From: Chloroflexota bacterium
GTDB taxonomy: Bacteria; Chloroflexota; Anaerolineae; Promineifilales; Promineifilaceae
DNA: 46,601 bases
NCBI GenBank assembly: GCA_020629055.1
Contig: JAHDEB010000003.1
Span: 1 to 46,601, forward strand
Direction: 5' to 3'
The stretch's first letter is position 1, and each line of letters starts with the position of its first letter. Below the pieces are notes generated by a model. The model had not been told where the DNA came from and ran no database searches. It worked only from the letters and a program-made list of their open reading frames with translations. Positions 33,366 through 42,183 of the stretch are shown in pieces. The translations under genes were made by a program, and so were the position numbers.

Positions 33366-34205
33366 ATGATTGAAAGAATAAAACAACAAATTTACGATCA
33401 CTTTTTTGCCCATTTAATGCTGCTGATTTATGGCACCATCGCATTGTTTCCAATTGTCTTGGTTATCATCAATTCGTTTAAGTCTAGAAAAGCGATCTTT
33501 AGTGCCCCGATGTCTTTGCCGACAAGGGAAACATTTAGCCTCGTCGGATATAGCACGGTTTGGGAACGGGCCAATTTTGATTTGTATTTTGGCAATAGCA
33601 TTATCATCACCGTCGTTTCGATTTTCCTTATCTTACTCACAGGGGCGATGGCGGCATTTGCACTGTCTGAATATGATTTCCGGGGGAATGGATTGATGAG
33701 CCTGTATATGGGCTTGGGGATTATGATTCCAATCCGGTTGGGCACGGTGGGTATTTTGCGTTTGGTTGTGGCCTTGGGCTTGACCAATACAAGGCTGGCA
33801 CTCATCCTAGTTTATACGGCCCAAGGGTTGCCATTGGCGATTTTTGTTTTGCAAAGCTTTATGAGCCAAATTCCACGAGAGTTAAAAGAGGCGGCGCGGG
33901 TAGACGGGGCTAGCGAGTATCGAATTTTCAGCTTGATTTTGCCCATTGTCCGGCCGGCCGTCGCGACAGTAGCTGTCTTCGTGATGATCCCAATTTGGAA
34001 CGACTTATGGTTTCCTTTGATCTTGGCACCTGGTGAATCAACCAAAACGGTCACTTTGGGTGCGCAGCAGTTTCTTGGGCAATTTGTGAGTGACTGGAAC
34101 GCCGTATTATCTTCACTGACGTTAGCCATGATCCCGATATTGATTCTATATCTACTGTTTTCGAGACAGTTGATAAGCGGCATCACAGCGGGTGCGGTCA
34201 AATAA
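33366..34205 (+). CDS. CUT1-family sugar ABC transporter permease (MalG-like)
   Basis: A 279-residue membrane protein with about six helices. The EAA loop is KEAARVDGASEYRIFSLILP, and IPIWNDLWFPLIL near the C-terminus is characteristic of MalG-like permeases. The frame opens earlier (33303), but that would overlap the upstream permease by 56 nt; the ATG at 33366, 7 nt after the preceding stop, gives a standard cytoplasmic N-terminus. Second transmembrane subunit of the amino-sugar importer. Confidence 0.9.
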   Translation: MIERIKQQIYDHFFAHLMLLIYGTIALFPIVLVIINSFKSRKAIFSAPMSLPTRETFSLVGYSTVWERANFDLYFGNSIIITVVSIFLILLTGAMAAFALSEYDFRGNGLMSLYMGLGIMIPIRLGTVGILRLVVALGLTNTRLALILVYTAQGLPLAIFVLQSFMSQIPRELKEAARVDGASEYRIFSLILPIVRPAVATVAVFVMIPIWNDLWFPLILAPGESTKTVTLGAQQFLGQFVSDWNAVLSSLTLAMIPILILYLLFSRQLISGITAGAVK

Positions 34206-34316
34206 AAGTTGAGATTAAATCACCATTTAATAGATGGTCAGGATCTATTTAGATAGTGGAACACCGATCGGTTTAAGTGATCTTTTGCCCCTTTGGGCTA
34301 AGAGCAGCGAGAAGAA

Positions 34317-35336
34317 ATGATGGATAAGCAATTACGCATTGGATTAATTGGAACAGGGGCGATGGGGCAAACCCATGCTCACGCTTGGGACCAGACCGCA
34401 GCGAATCTGTGCGGTATTGTTTCTAGATCAGAGGAGACTGCACAGACTTTAGCACGCCAATATGATGCGACAGTTTATGAATCTTTAGACAGCATGTTGC
34501 CACATATCGATGTGTTAGACATTTGCACCCCAACAGATTTGCATCATGAAATGGCACTGGCTGCGGCCGCTGCCGGGGTACATGTGGTGTGCGAAAAACC
34601 GCTTGCCCGCACCGCTAAACATGCGCAAGAGATGATCGATGTCTGTGATGCAGCTGGGGTTAAGCTGCTTGTGGCACAAGTGGTTCGGTTTTTTCCTGAA
34701 TACGCACTGGCGCAAAAGAAAATCGCATCAGGCGACATTGGAGATGTGGCTGTGATTCGACTGAAACGTGGATCGTCACAACCGGTGGGGGAAAACAAAT
34801 GGTTCTTAGATCAAGAAAAATCGGGGGGAATGATTCTAGACCTGATGATTCATGATTTTGACTTTGCTCGCTGGCTGGGGGGAGAGGTTGAAACGGTCTT
34901 TGCAAAAAGCGTGCGACAAGAAAACCCAGAGGCGGAAGTTGATCATGCGTTGGCGATTTTGACCCACAAAAATGGTGTGATTTCTCACATCGAAGGATCT
35001 TGGGCTTATCCACCTCCTCTTTTTAGAACGCAGATCGAAGTGGCTGGCAGCAATGGGTTTATTCAGCACGATTCTGATAAAACCGCTGCAACCGCGATGT
35101 ATTTTCATGAAAGTAAAACGGTAGAAGCCCCTTCTGTACCTTTGCCAAGCAGCCCGCTGCATGAGGACCCATACACCACTCAAATTAAGGCGTTCTATCA
35201 GCATCTTCAACATGACGAGCCTTTGCGTGTTTCGGCGGCCGATGGTTTGGCCGCACTCAAGATCGGCCTAGCCGCCCTACAATCGGCTCGGACCGGATTG
35301 CCTGTTAACATTCGCGAAATGGAGAGTGTGTCATGA
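34317..35336 (+). CDS. Gfo/Idh/MocA-family NAD(P)-dependent oxidoreductase
   Basis: A 339-residue oxidoreductase with the Rossmann motif GLIGTGAMGQTHAHAW near the N-terminus, the family signature VCEKPLA near residue 95 and a C-terminal alpha/beta domain with GGMILDLMIHDFDFARWLGG, whose Asp/His residues usually take part in catalysis. Family members oxidise, reduce or epimerise sugars and inositols, often via 3-keto intermediates. It overlaps the next Gfo/Idh/MocA gene by 4 nt, so the two are co-translated and may act in sequence. Placed between an importer and nagA, it probably modifies the imported sugar before phosphorylation or deacetylation. Confidence 0.9.
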   Translation: MMDKQLRIGLIGTGAMGQTHAHAWDQTAANLCGIVSRSEETAQTLARQYDATVYESLDSMLPHIDVLDICTPTDLHHEMALAAAAAGVHVVCEKPLARTAKHAQEMIDVCDAAGVKLLVAQVVRFFPEYALAQKKIASGDIGDVAVIRLKRGSSQPVGENKWFLDQEKSGGMILDLMIHDFDFARWLGGEVETVFAKSVRQENPEAEVDHALAILTHKNGVISHIEGSWAYPPPLFRTQIEVAGSNGFIQHDSDKTAATAMYFHESKTVEAPSVPLPSSPLHEDPYTTQIKAFYQHLQHDEPLRVSAADGLAALKIGLAALQSARTGLPVNIREMESVS

Positions 35337-36367
35337 GAATCGGAATAATGAGTTTTGCCCATCTTCACGCCGAGGCTTATATCGAAAACCTAAGGGCGAT
35401 TCCCGAAGTTGAAATGATCGGAATCGCAGATGAGGATGTTGATCGCGGCCGACTGTACGCTGAACAGTTTGATGCCCACCTGTTCCCTGACTATGCGGCC
35501 ATGTTAGCCACAAAGCCAGATGCTGTTCTTGTTTGTTCTGAAAATACGCGCCATCGGCCGTTGGTAGAAATGGCGGCCGCGGCCGGCGTGCACGTGCTGT
35601 GTGAAAAGCCCTTGGCAACAACGGCCGAAGATGCCAGCGCGATGATCGCTGCCTGTGAAAAAGCGGGGGTGATGTTGATGACCGCCTTTCCGATGCGCTT
35701 TAGCGCCCCGCTGCAACAGCTTAAAGCTCAGATTAATCAAGGGAACCTGGGTAAAATCTATTGCTTAAACACGGTCAATCAAGGACAGATTCCGCTTGAT
35801 TATCGGCCGTGGTTTGTAGACCCAGAACTGTCTGGTGGTGGTGCATTGATCGACCACATTGTCCATTTGGCCGATGTGATGCGCTGGAGTTTTGGCTGTG
35901 AAGTTACCTCGGTTTATGCTCAAGCAAATCAAATCATGTACCCTGAAGAGGTCTCCACCAATGCTGCTGGGCTGTCAATTGTGTATGCCGAAGAAGTCGC
36001 GGTCGAAACGGCCGGGCTAGCGATGCTTACCTTTGAAAATGGGGTATTTGCCACCATCGATTGTAGTTGGACAAAGCCGCTCAATTATCCAACCTGGGGT
36101 GGGTTATCGCTTGAGATGATCAGCGAACGTGGCTTAACGATTGTGGATGCGTTTAAGCAAAATCTAAACGTGTTTACAGAAAACCCGATCGGCCACTCGT
36201 GGGCCTATTGGGGGTCCGACGCAAATCAAGCGATGATCGAAGAATTTGTTGCAGCGATTAAGGAAAATCGCGAACCGGCTGTGACCGCACGAGATGGGCA
36301 AATCGGGCTCGATATTACCCTTGCCGCTTATGAGTCGGTGCGGACAGGGCAGCCGGTCAGTTTATAG
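35333..36367 (+). CDS. Gfo/Idh/MocA-family protein with atypical nucleotide-binding loop
   Basis: A 344-residue member of the same family. LCEKPLATTAEDA and GGALIDHIVHLADVMRW are well conserved, but the N-terminal loop reads GIMSFAHLHAEAY, lacking the GxGxxG of the Rossmann fold that its neighbour has. Some sugar-acting branches of the family share this SFAH-type loop, so cofactor binding may be retained in altered form. It overlaps the upstream gene by 4 nt and ends 3 nt before nagA. It probably forms a pathway pair with the first oxidoreductase. Confidence 0.88.
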   Translation: MRIGIMSFAHLHAEAYIENLRAIPEVEMIGIADEDVDRGRLYAEQFDAHLFPDYAAMLATKPDAVLVCSENTRHRPLVEMAAAAGVHVLCEKPLATTAEDASAMIAACEKAGVMLMTAFPMRFSAPLQQLKAQINQGNLGKIYCLNTVNQGQIPLDYRPWFVDPELSGGGALIDHIVHLADVMRWSFGCEVTSVYAQANQIMYPEEVSTNAAGLSIVYAEEVAVETAGLAMLTFENGVFATIDCSWTKPLNYPTWGGLSLEMISERGLTIVDAFKQNLNVFTENPIGHSWAYWGSDANQAMIEEFVAAIKENREPAVTARDGQIGLDITLAAYESVRTGQPVSL

Positions 36368-36370
36368 ATT

Positions 36371-37537
36371 ATGATTTGTATCGAAAACGCCCAAATAATT
36401 ATGCCGAATGCAATTACGACTGGGCATTGTTTGATTGCTGATGGGGTGATCGATCATATCGGACAAGGAACCCAGCTTAACGTTGATGTGATTCCAGCCA
36501 AGGTGATCGATGCGAAAGGGGCATATTTGGCTCCAGGCCTGATCGATTTACAGCTAAACGGTGCATTTGGGCAAGATTTTACCCAGACGCCTGAATCGAT
36601 TTGGCCTGTGGCAGCCCAATTGCCCAAATTTGGGATTACCGGTTTTTTGCCCACGATTATTACTGCGCCGCTAGAAACAACGACCCAAGCTCAACACGTA
36701 TTGGCCAATCGGCCGGAAGGATATCAGGGAGCAAAACCTTTTGGTCTGCATGTCGAAGGGCCATTTCTAAACCCGGTTAAAAAAGGGGCACATAATCCGA
36801 AACACATCTTGGCAGCGGATTCAATCGATTTAGCTAAGTTGGAATGCTGGCAGCCGGAATATGGGGTGTGCCTTGTGACTTTAGCACCCGAAATGGCAGG
36901 CGCGCTGCCGATGGTCAAACGATTGGTAGAGCAAGGGGTGGTCGTGAGCGCCGGCCACTCGGCCGCAACGTTTGCAGAAGCCCAAGCAGGATTCGCGGCC
37001 GGCATCAGCTACGTGACCCATCTTTTTAACGCCATGCCACCGCTTCATCACCGTGAACCAGGATTGGTAGCGGCCGCTTTGGCAGATGAAAATATTACGA
37101 TCGGCCTCATTCCTGACGGTGTACACGTTCACCCAGATCTGATTCGACTGGTTTGGCAACTCGCGAAGGGGCGGGTGAATGGTGTGACCGATGCGATGGG
37201 GGCGATGGGGATGCCTCCCGGCGATTATCTGCTCGGTGACTATACCGTACATGTTTCAGAAACAGATGCTAGGCTCGCCTCCGGCACACTCGCCGGGAGT
37301 ATCGTCTTGCCGATGCAGGTTATCCAAAACTTAGCCCTGTATACCGGCAGTACATTAGAAGAAGCGGTGCATGCGATGACGGCGGTACCGGCCGACATTT
37401 TGCAGATTGGGGATCGTAAAGGGCGTATTGCAGTTGGGTACGATGCGGATCTCATCTTATTTGATAAGAACTTTAACCTTCAGCAGACGATGATCGCAGG
37501 AGAAATAACTTATGATTACAGACAGCCATCTTTTTAA
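36371..37537 (+). CDS. nagA: N-acetylglucosamine-6-phosphate deacetylase
   Basis: A 388-residue amidohydrolase-superfamily enzyme that removes acetate from GlcNAc-6-phosphate. It shows the NagA-type PGLIDLQLNGAFG (Gln and Asn in place of the usual His-x-His, as in single-metal NagA enzymes), LHVEGPFLNPVKKGAH with the metal Glu, SAGHSAA and VTHLFNAMPP with metal His residues, and VTDAMGAMGMPPGDY with the catalytic Asp. Its 3' end overlaps the following SIS gene by 26 nt. It produces glucosamine-6-phosphate for that gene's product. Confidence 0.94.
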   Translation: MICIENAQIIMPNAITTGHCLIADGVIDHIGQGTQLNVDVIPAKVIDAKGAYLAPGLIDLQLNGAFGQDFTQTPESIWPVAAQLPKFGITGFLPTIITAPLETTTQAQHVLANRPEGYQGAKPFGLHVEGPFLNPVKKGAHNPKHILAADSIDLAKLECWQPEYGVCLVTLAPEMAGALPMVKRLVEQGVVVSAGHSAATFAEAQAGFAAGISYVTHLFNAMPPLHHREPGLVAAALADENITIGLIPDGVHVHPDLIRLVWQLAKGRVNGVTDAMGAMGMPPGDYLLGDYTVHVSETDARLASGTLAGSIVLPMQVIQNLALYTGSTLEEAVHAMTAVPADILQIGDRKGRIAVGYDADLILFDKNFNLQQTMIAGEITYDYRQPSF

Positions 37538-38558
37538 AGAAATAAACGAACAGCCGGCCGTCATTGGCCGATTTTTACAAGAACAAAATAGCACGGTTAA
37601 AAAATTGGCCGATGCGATAAACGCTCAAGAAATCTCGCACGTTGTGATTGCAGGGCGTGGAACGAGCGACAACGCGGGCCGTTATGCAAAATATTTGTTG
37701 GGCGCCCATAATGGGCTAACCGTTGCGCTGGCGACACCCAGCCTTTTTACCCTCTACAAACAGCCACCCAAATTCGGAAACGCATTGGTGCTTGGCATTA
37801 GCCAAAGTGGACAAAGCCCTGATATCGTTTCTGTTTTAAGCGAGGCGCGGAAACAGGGCAAATTGACTGCGGCGATTACCAACGAACCTAATTCACCGTT
37901 GGCGGCTGAGGCTGACTTCGTCATCGATTTATGTGCGGGGGACGAGTTTGCGGTCGCGGCGACCAAAACATACACCTCCGAGCTGGCTGCGGTCGCTTTA
38001 CTTAGCTGCCATTTGGCCAATGATTCTGCCAAACTAGAGATGCTTAACCAACTGTCTGACGCGATGGAACAGACCTTGGCGCTGGCTGAGACCGTTTCAA
38101 CCTATGCGCCTCGTTTCCGTTATATGGAACATTGTGTCGTAATCGGCCGAGGGTTTAACTATGGGACCGCTTTTGAAATCGCCTTAAAGATGAAAGAGTT
38201 GACCTACACAATTGTAGAACCATACAGTAGCGCAGACTTTTTACACGGCCCCTTGGCAATGATCCAAAACGGTTTTCCAGCCATTCTGGTGGCACCCTCG
38301 GGGATGTTGACCGGTGACTTTAAAGAGTTTGCGGCTACATTGAACGAACGCGGAGCAGAAACGATCATTATCAGTGACGATGCTGAGATGCTTGAATTGG
38401 CCCGTATTCCGCTTAGACTCCCGGCCGCCTTGCCCGAATGGCTCTCTCCGTTTACGGCGATCCTTCCTGGGCAGCTATTGGCCCTCTACTTGGCCCACGC
38501 GCGGGATTATGATGTTGATACCCCTCGCAACATTAAGAAAGTAACCGAGACCGTTTAG
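37512..38558 (+). CDS. SIS-type glucosamine-6-phosphate deaminase (NagB-II-like)
   Basis: A 348-residue protein equivalent to the isomerase half of GlmS without the glutaminase domain. The first SIS domain has AGRGTSDNAGRYAKY and GISQSGQSPDIV. The second has GRGFNYGTAFEIALKMKEL and SADFLHGP with the catalytic-loop His. The C-terminus ends in VTETV, as in GlmS-type proteins. Overlapping nagA, it is best explained as the non-orthologous NagB-II deaminase that turns glucosamine-6-phosphate into fructose-6-phosphate and ammonia. AGGAG lies about 9 nt before the ATG, inside the nagA coding region. An AgaS-type deaminase for galactosamine-6-phosphate is the main alternative. Confidence 0.88.
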   Translation: MITDSHLFKEINEQPAVIGRFLQEQNSTVKKLADAINAQEISHVVIAGRGTSDNAGRYAKYLLGAHNGLTVALATPSLFTLYKQPPKFGNALVLGISQSGQSPDIVSVLSEARKQGKLTAAITNEPNSPLAAEADFVIDLCAGDEFAVAATKTYTSELAAVALLSCHLANDSAKLEMLNQLSDAMEQTLALAETVSTYAPRFRYMEHCVVIGRGFNYGTAFEIALKMKELTYTIVEPYSSADFLHGPLAMIQNGFPAILVAPSGMLTGDFKEFAATLNERGAETIIISDDAEMLELARIPLRLPAALPEWLSPFTAILPGQLLALYLAHARDYDVDTPRNIKKVTETV

Positions 38559-38569
38559 CACGCTATTGT

Positions 38570-38636
38570 AGGGGAGACTCATTTTTAGAAAGACCTTGGC
38601 CAAAGCGGCAACTGGATTGAAAAATGAGTCTCCCCT
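38570..38636. terminator. Bidirectional terminator between convergent genes
   Basis: A 17-bp perfect stem, AGGGGAGACTCATTTTT (38570-38586) with its complement at 38620-38636, encloses a 33-nt loop. It starts 11 nt after the plus-strand SIS stop and ends 7 nt before the end of the minus-strand sulfatase gene. The A/T-rich inner stem is symmetric, fitting termination or mRNA end protection in both directions. Confidence 0.7.
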
Positions 38637-38643
38637 GCCTTAT

Positions 38644-40236
38644 TTAAAGCGGATAGCGTGACAGATCCCGATGGGCGATCATTTCTTGGATAAGTTGCCC
38701 CATTAGCTTTGTTTTTAATTCGGCCGCAGTAGGGTCATCAAACAGATTGTTGATTTCTAGCGGGTCGTTCACCAGATCGTAAAGTTCCCCCATTTCGCTG
38801 CCAAAGTAAACCGTTAGCCTATGCTCGGCCGTCACAATCGACTGCATGTAGTGGTCTGTGCCCAAACCGATAAAATCAGCCTGATACGCTTCCTCTACCA
38901 GCACCGAATCTCGGACAGCGGCCGAGCCATCTTGTAAAACCGGCCGTAGGCTGTACCCTTGCATGCCGATGTAGGGGCGTTCGCCAGCCAAGTCTAGTAC
39001 GGTGCGGCCGATGTCTAAAAGACAGGCCAGTGATTCGGTCCCACCTGGGGTAAATCCTGGGGCTGATATCAGTAGGGGGATTTGCACAGTCGCCTGATAG
39101 TGGGCGGCAAATTTTAGAATAAGCCCGTGATCCCCACCCAGTTCACCATGATCGGCACAGAAGATAATGACCGTGTTGTCCGCCACGCCAAGCTCTTCTA
39201 GCTTAGCCATCAGCCGGCCGATCCCTTCATCTAGATGGGTAATTGACCCATATTCGATCGCCGTTGCCTCTTGATATTGCTCTAGACTGGGGCTGAAGCT
39301 AAATGGGCCTCGTTTGTTCGCCCCACGTTCAGCCACCATTCTTTTAAACTGGGGCATTCCGTCTGTGTGTTCCTCGTAGAATGTTTCAGGGATGGGGATC
39401 TGCTCCCTGTCATACATGCTGTAGTATGGTTCTGGCACCCCAAATGGATGATGGGGATCAGGAAAAGATGCGGTTAAGAAAAACGGTTCGTCGTTGGCGA
39501 CCGCATCTTCTATAAACGCGGTTGAGCGTTCTGTGATGAAGTTGGTGGTGTAATATTCAAGCGGGCAGTTGCTTTTCCACACTTGGGCCCAAGGTTCAAA
39601 TGTTTCTAGCGCGTTATCCGGGCCGCCAAATGCCTCGGGATCTTCTCCCTGCTCTTTGACCCACCAGTAATGATGCCCTCCTGGCCGGTCGTCGTGATTG
39701 AGGGTGAGCTCAACATGATCATAGCCATAATAGTCTTTTGGCATCTCTACTTTGCCTTCTTTGTGCAGCCAATGGCGCTCCCATTTGTCCCAGTCAGGGT
39801 CTTGTTGCCAGCTACGTTCCACCGCTCGCCCCTCACCTTCAGGCGGCCGACGCACAAGCCCCAACTTACTTAAATCAAGCATGTTCGAGCCATCTTTTGA
39901 CGGCCGCCGGTCGATACAATCTTGCAAATGGCTTTTACCAATTAACCCTGTTTTGTACCCCCCTTTTCGCAGCACCCGCACAAATGTATTTGATTCGGGG
40001 TCTAGAGATAAGGCATTGGTCCAGCTGCCGATTGTAGACGGCATGCGCCCACTGGTTAGTGAACAGCGGCTGGGCCCACAAGAGGGGGAGTTGCAATAAG
40101 CGCGATTAAATTGGCGCGATCGGGCGGCGAGTTGGTCTAAGTTCGGGGTTTTAACGATAGGGTTCCCACCAAACCCGGTGCGGTCCGGCCGCAGTTGGTC
40201 AGACATGATAAATAGAAAATTCGGTTTTTTCGGCAT
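38644..40236 (-). CDS. Cys-type sulfatase (type I, alkaline-phosphatase superfamily)
   Basis: A 530-residue type I sulfatase. NFLFIMSDQLRPD carries the first metal Asp. SPSCGPSRCSLTSGR contains the C-x-P-x-R signature, with Cys53 to be converted to formylglycine. GKSHL and FCADHGELGGDHG supply further active-site Lys, Asp and His. There is no signal peptide, so it appears cytoplasmic and would act on imported sulfated mono- or oligosaccharides or an organosulfate. It is convergent with the amino-sugar operon, so sulfated N-acetylhexosamine is an attractive substrate (inference). No formylglycine-generating enzyme is in the window. The ribosome site is weak. Confidence 0.93.
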   Translation of the reverse strand: MPKKPNFLFIMSDQLRPDRTGFGGNPIVKTPNLDQLAARSRQFNRAYCNSPSCGPSRCSLTSGRMPSTIGSWTNALSLDPESNTFVRVLRKGGYKTGLIGKSHLQDCIDRRPSKDGSNMLDLSKLGLVRRPPEGEGRAVERSWQQDPDWDKWERHWLHKEGKVEMPKDYYGYDHVELTLNHDDRPGGHHYWWVKEQGEDPEAFGGPDNALETFEPWAQVWKSNCPLEYYTTNFITERSTAFIEDAVANDEPFFLTASFPDPHHPFGVPEPYYSMYDREQIPIPETFYEEHTDGMPQFKRMVAERGANKRGPFSFSPSLEQYQEATAIEYGSITHLDEGIGRLMAKLEELGVADNTVIIFCADHGELGGDHGLILKFAAHYQATVQIPLLISAPGFTPGGTESLACLLDIGRTVLDLAGERPYIGMQGYSLRPVLQDGSAAVRDSVLVEEAYQADFIGLGTDHYMQSIVTAEHRLTVYFGSEMGELYDLVNDPLEINNLFDDPTAAELKTKLMGQLIQEMIAHRDLSRYPL

Positions 40237-40347
40237 ACAGGGAAATTAGCATATCTGACCTAAATGGGCCAACGTTTTCTGGTGGTGGAAGTGGGAGGGA
40301 TTGAGGCGCAATCAAGCGAAAGCCCTCAAAGTTGGGGAGACTGTACT

Positions 40348-41538
40348 TTAGCCATCTGCGTTTGTCGGTTTCCACAAAAAATTGCCGATAAAGATGATGA
40401 TAAGCCCGACCGCTGCCCCAATCGCCAAGTGAAAGGCACCTCCCGCCAATTTGACCCCAATCGCGATCACCGCACCGGCGATCCAACCGGTTAAGGCGAC
40501 CGGTTTAGATAAAGTTTGTTTGGATAAACCGTAAACCAACATGATGGCGATTGCGGGTGGCATGATGGCTGCGAGCCAATCCAAGAAAAAGATGAGGGAC
40601 TGATCAAACCGAATAAGCCCTAATAAGGTTCCTACCCCAACGAGTAAAATCGTTGCCTGCCAATATTTTAGATTGATGATGCCGGTCCATGCCAACGAGC
40701 CGGAAACCATTGTGGAAAGCGCGGGTGACATTAGTGAAAGAAATAGGAACGCCTTAGCCATAAGGGCCAAAGGGGTGCCAGACAGTGCCACCGCAAGGTC
40801 GGGTGACCCGGTTGCCTGGAACAGCATAATTCCGATGGTAATCGAAATGACAAATACGCAGATAAACAGGGTCGCATCGATCAGGACATCCCGATCTGAG
40901 ACAAGGTCCCAGGTAAAGTCTGTGCTGCGGAGTGAGAAGAGGGCGGCAAAGGCTAAGATGCTGGTAATGACGGAAAAGACGGCCGACGGGGTCGTGGGAT
41001 TCGGCTCTAGAACGACGGTGTCATTGAGCTGTACCGCAATGACAGTTGCGATAATGGCCATGGCTAACGAAGATAGGGTTGTGAGCCACACAAACCAATT
41101 CCATTTGTTGACTTCTAGATTGCCTAACACAAAGACCAAGATCCCCATGGCCAGAACTCCGATCCAAGATGCCTGATGAATGCCAAACAGGTTAGCCAAG
41201 CTGGTGCCACCTAACCCCATTTGAAAACCGGCCCATCCAGTCATCCCCAATGCCATCGACAAATTGATTAAAATCGCACCGGTGCCCACGCCGAACGTGG
41301 CGGTTGACCACTCAACAAATTTTTGCCGGTTGCGCCGGCCGATGATGCCTGCTGTCGATGCGATCATCCATAAGCACAATGCCCCAAGGGGTATAACCCA
41401 TAGCAGTGCGGGTGTATCTAGCTTTGTGGCTAAGTTGCCCCCCAATGTGATGCTGGCGGAATTAATTCCGAGGCCGATCCATATACCGGCTCGATTGTAC
41501 CAGCGGGCGGTGTATGAGGTGATTGCTTGTGTGGTCAT
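40348..41538 (-). CDS. NCS1-like nucleobase/cation symporter
   Basis: A 396-residue integral membrane protein with about eleven or twelve hydrophobic helices. The N-terminal WYNRAGIWIGLGINSASIT and the loop after helix two (IGRRNRQKFVEW) resemble cytosine/purine permeases (CodB-like NCS1). MGMTGWAGFQMGLGG-type glycine-rich helices and the helix with STDFTWDLVSDRDV also fit. It probably imports a nucleobase or related heterocycle, which would suit the nucleoside-salvage genes upstream. Alternatives are other APC-superfamily permeases. No good ribosome site precedes the ATG. Confidence 0.65.
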   Translation of the reverse strand: MTTQAITSYTARWYNRAGIWIGLGINSASITLGGNLATKLDTPALLWVIPLGALCLWMIASTAGIIGRRNRQKFVEWSTATFGVGTGAILINLSMALGMTGWAGFQMGLGGTSLANLFGIHQASWIGVLAMGILVFVLGNLEVNKWNWFVWLTTLSSLAMAIIATVIAVQLNDTVVLEPNPTTPSAVFSVITSILAFAALFSLRSTDFTWDLVSDRDVLIDATLFICVFVISITIGIMLFQATGSPDLAVALSGTPLALMAKAFLFLSLMSPALSTMVSGSLAWTGIINLKYWQATILLVGVGTLLGLIRFDQSLIFFLDWLAAIMPPAIAIMLVYGLSKQTLSKPVALTGWIAGAVIAIGVKLAGGAFHLAIGAAVGLIIIFIGNFLWKPTNADG

Positions 41539-41611
41539 GGAGAAAGGAGTGTGCGGTCAAAAAGTGCGGGCAAAGTTGGATTAGACGAATCTATCATTGT
41601 TTATTGTGCGT

Positions 41612-41730
41612 TGCACATTGCCCATTAAAAATGATTTGAAGAGGTAGAGGAGTACTTTGAACGGCAGCGAGTTACCTTGGCGAGTTATTTGTTTGCAGAG
41701 TGAGGGTGTTTCGGAAACGGGCAATGTGCA
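41612..41730. repeat. Inverted-repeat-bounded intergenic segment
   Basis: TGCACATTGCCC (41612-41623) and its perfect complement GGGCAATGTGCA (41719-41730) bound about 95 nt of non-coding DNA between the NCS1-like and sodX genes. Both genes are on the minus strand, and the segment lies between the sodX stop and the permease start in the DNA order. It resembles a small MITE or a long-loop hairpin. No target-site duplication is obvious. Confidence 0.4.
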
Positions 41731-41785
41731 GAAGGTGGCATTTGTTTAACAGGATTCCCTCATCGCCCCAATCGCTGGCTCCGTG

Positions 41786-42133
41786 TTAGCACCGGTAGGT
41801 GATTTTGCCAATGATGCGTTTAAAGGGAAAGATGCCATATTTTGCACTATCGGTACTCTCGGCCGGATTATCACCAATCAGCCAACACCCTTTATCGAGC
41901 ACCATCGATACTCGTTTGATGATTTTTTGGTTCGGTTTTCTCGGGTGCCATGCCACCACAATATCCCCTTCGTCAGGCAGGGTATTTGCATATGCACGTT
42001 CATTCACAAACAGCTCGTCCCCGGCATTTAGCCCAGGAAGCATTGAGGCGCCGGTTACGCTTATGCGTTTCCGGCGCCTCAAAAGCAAGAGAACGTATTC
42101 AATAAAGGGTGCGTTCTCTGGATATTTATTCAT
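41786..42133 (-). CDS. sodX: Nickel superoxide dismutase maturation protease (S26 family)
   Basis: A 115-residue signal-peptidase-like protease. VTGASMLPGL carries the nucleophile Ser30 and QKIIKRV the general-base Lys73, and GDNPAESTDSAKYG is the conserved box E. The short length and position directly after the nickel superoxide dismutase gene identify it as the protease that removes the SodN propeptide to expose the nickel-binding N-terminal His. A single hydrophobic stretch (IEYVLLLLRRRKR) is too weak to be a firm membrane anchor. The ATG lies 7 nt from a strong hairpin and has no clear ribosome site. Confidence 0.9.
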   Translation of the reverse strand: MNKYPENAPFIEYVLLLLRRRKRISVTGASMLPGLNAGDELFVNERAYANTLPDEGDIVVAWHPRKPNQKIIKRVSMVLDKGCWLIGDNPAESTDSAKYGIFPFKRIIGKITYRC

Positions 42134-42140
42134 TCTTTTA

Positions 42141-42172
42141 AGATTTTTCTTGTCTTAAAACAAGAAAAATCT
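42141..42172 (-). terminator. Hairpin between sodN and sodX
   Basis: A 13-bp perfect stem, AGATTTTTCTTGT (42141-42153) with its complement at 42160-42172, has a 6-nt loop and fills most of the 50-nt gap. It could attenuate read-through from sodN into sodX and stabilise the sodN message, keeping the protease at low level. There is no extra T-run on the minus strand, so full termination is uncertain. Confidence 0.55.
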
Positions 42173-42183
42173 AGAGAATTAAA

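Noticed and set aside
40673..41176. 167-codon plus-strand open frame opposite the NCS1-like permease
   Set aside because: Antisense shadow without ribosome site or recognisable domain.
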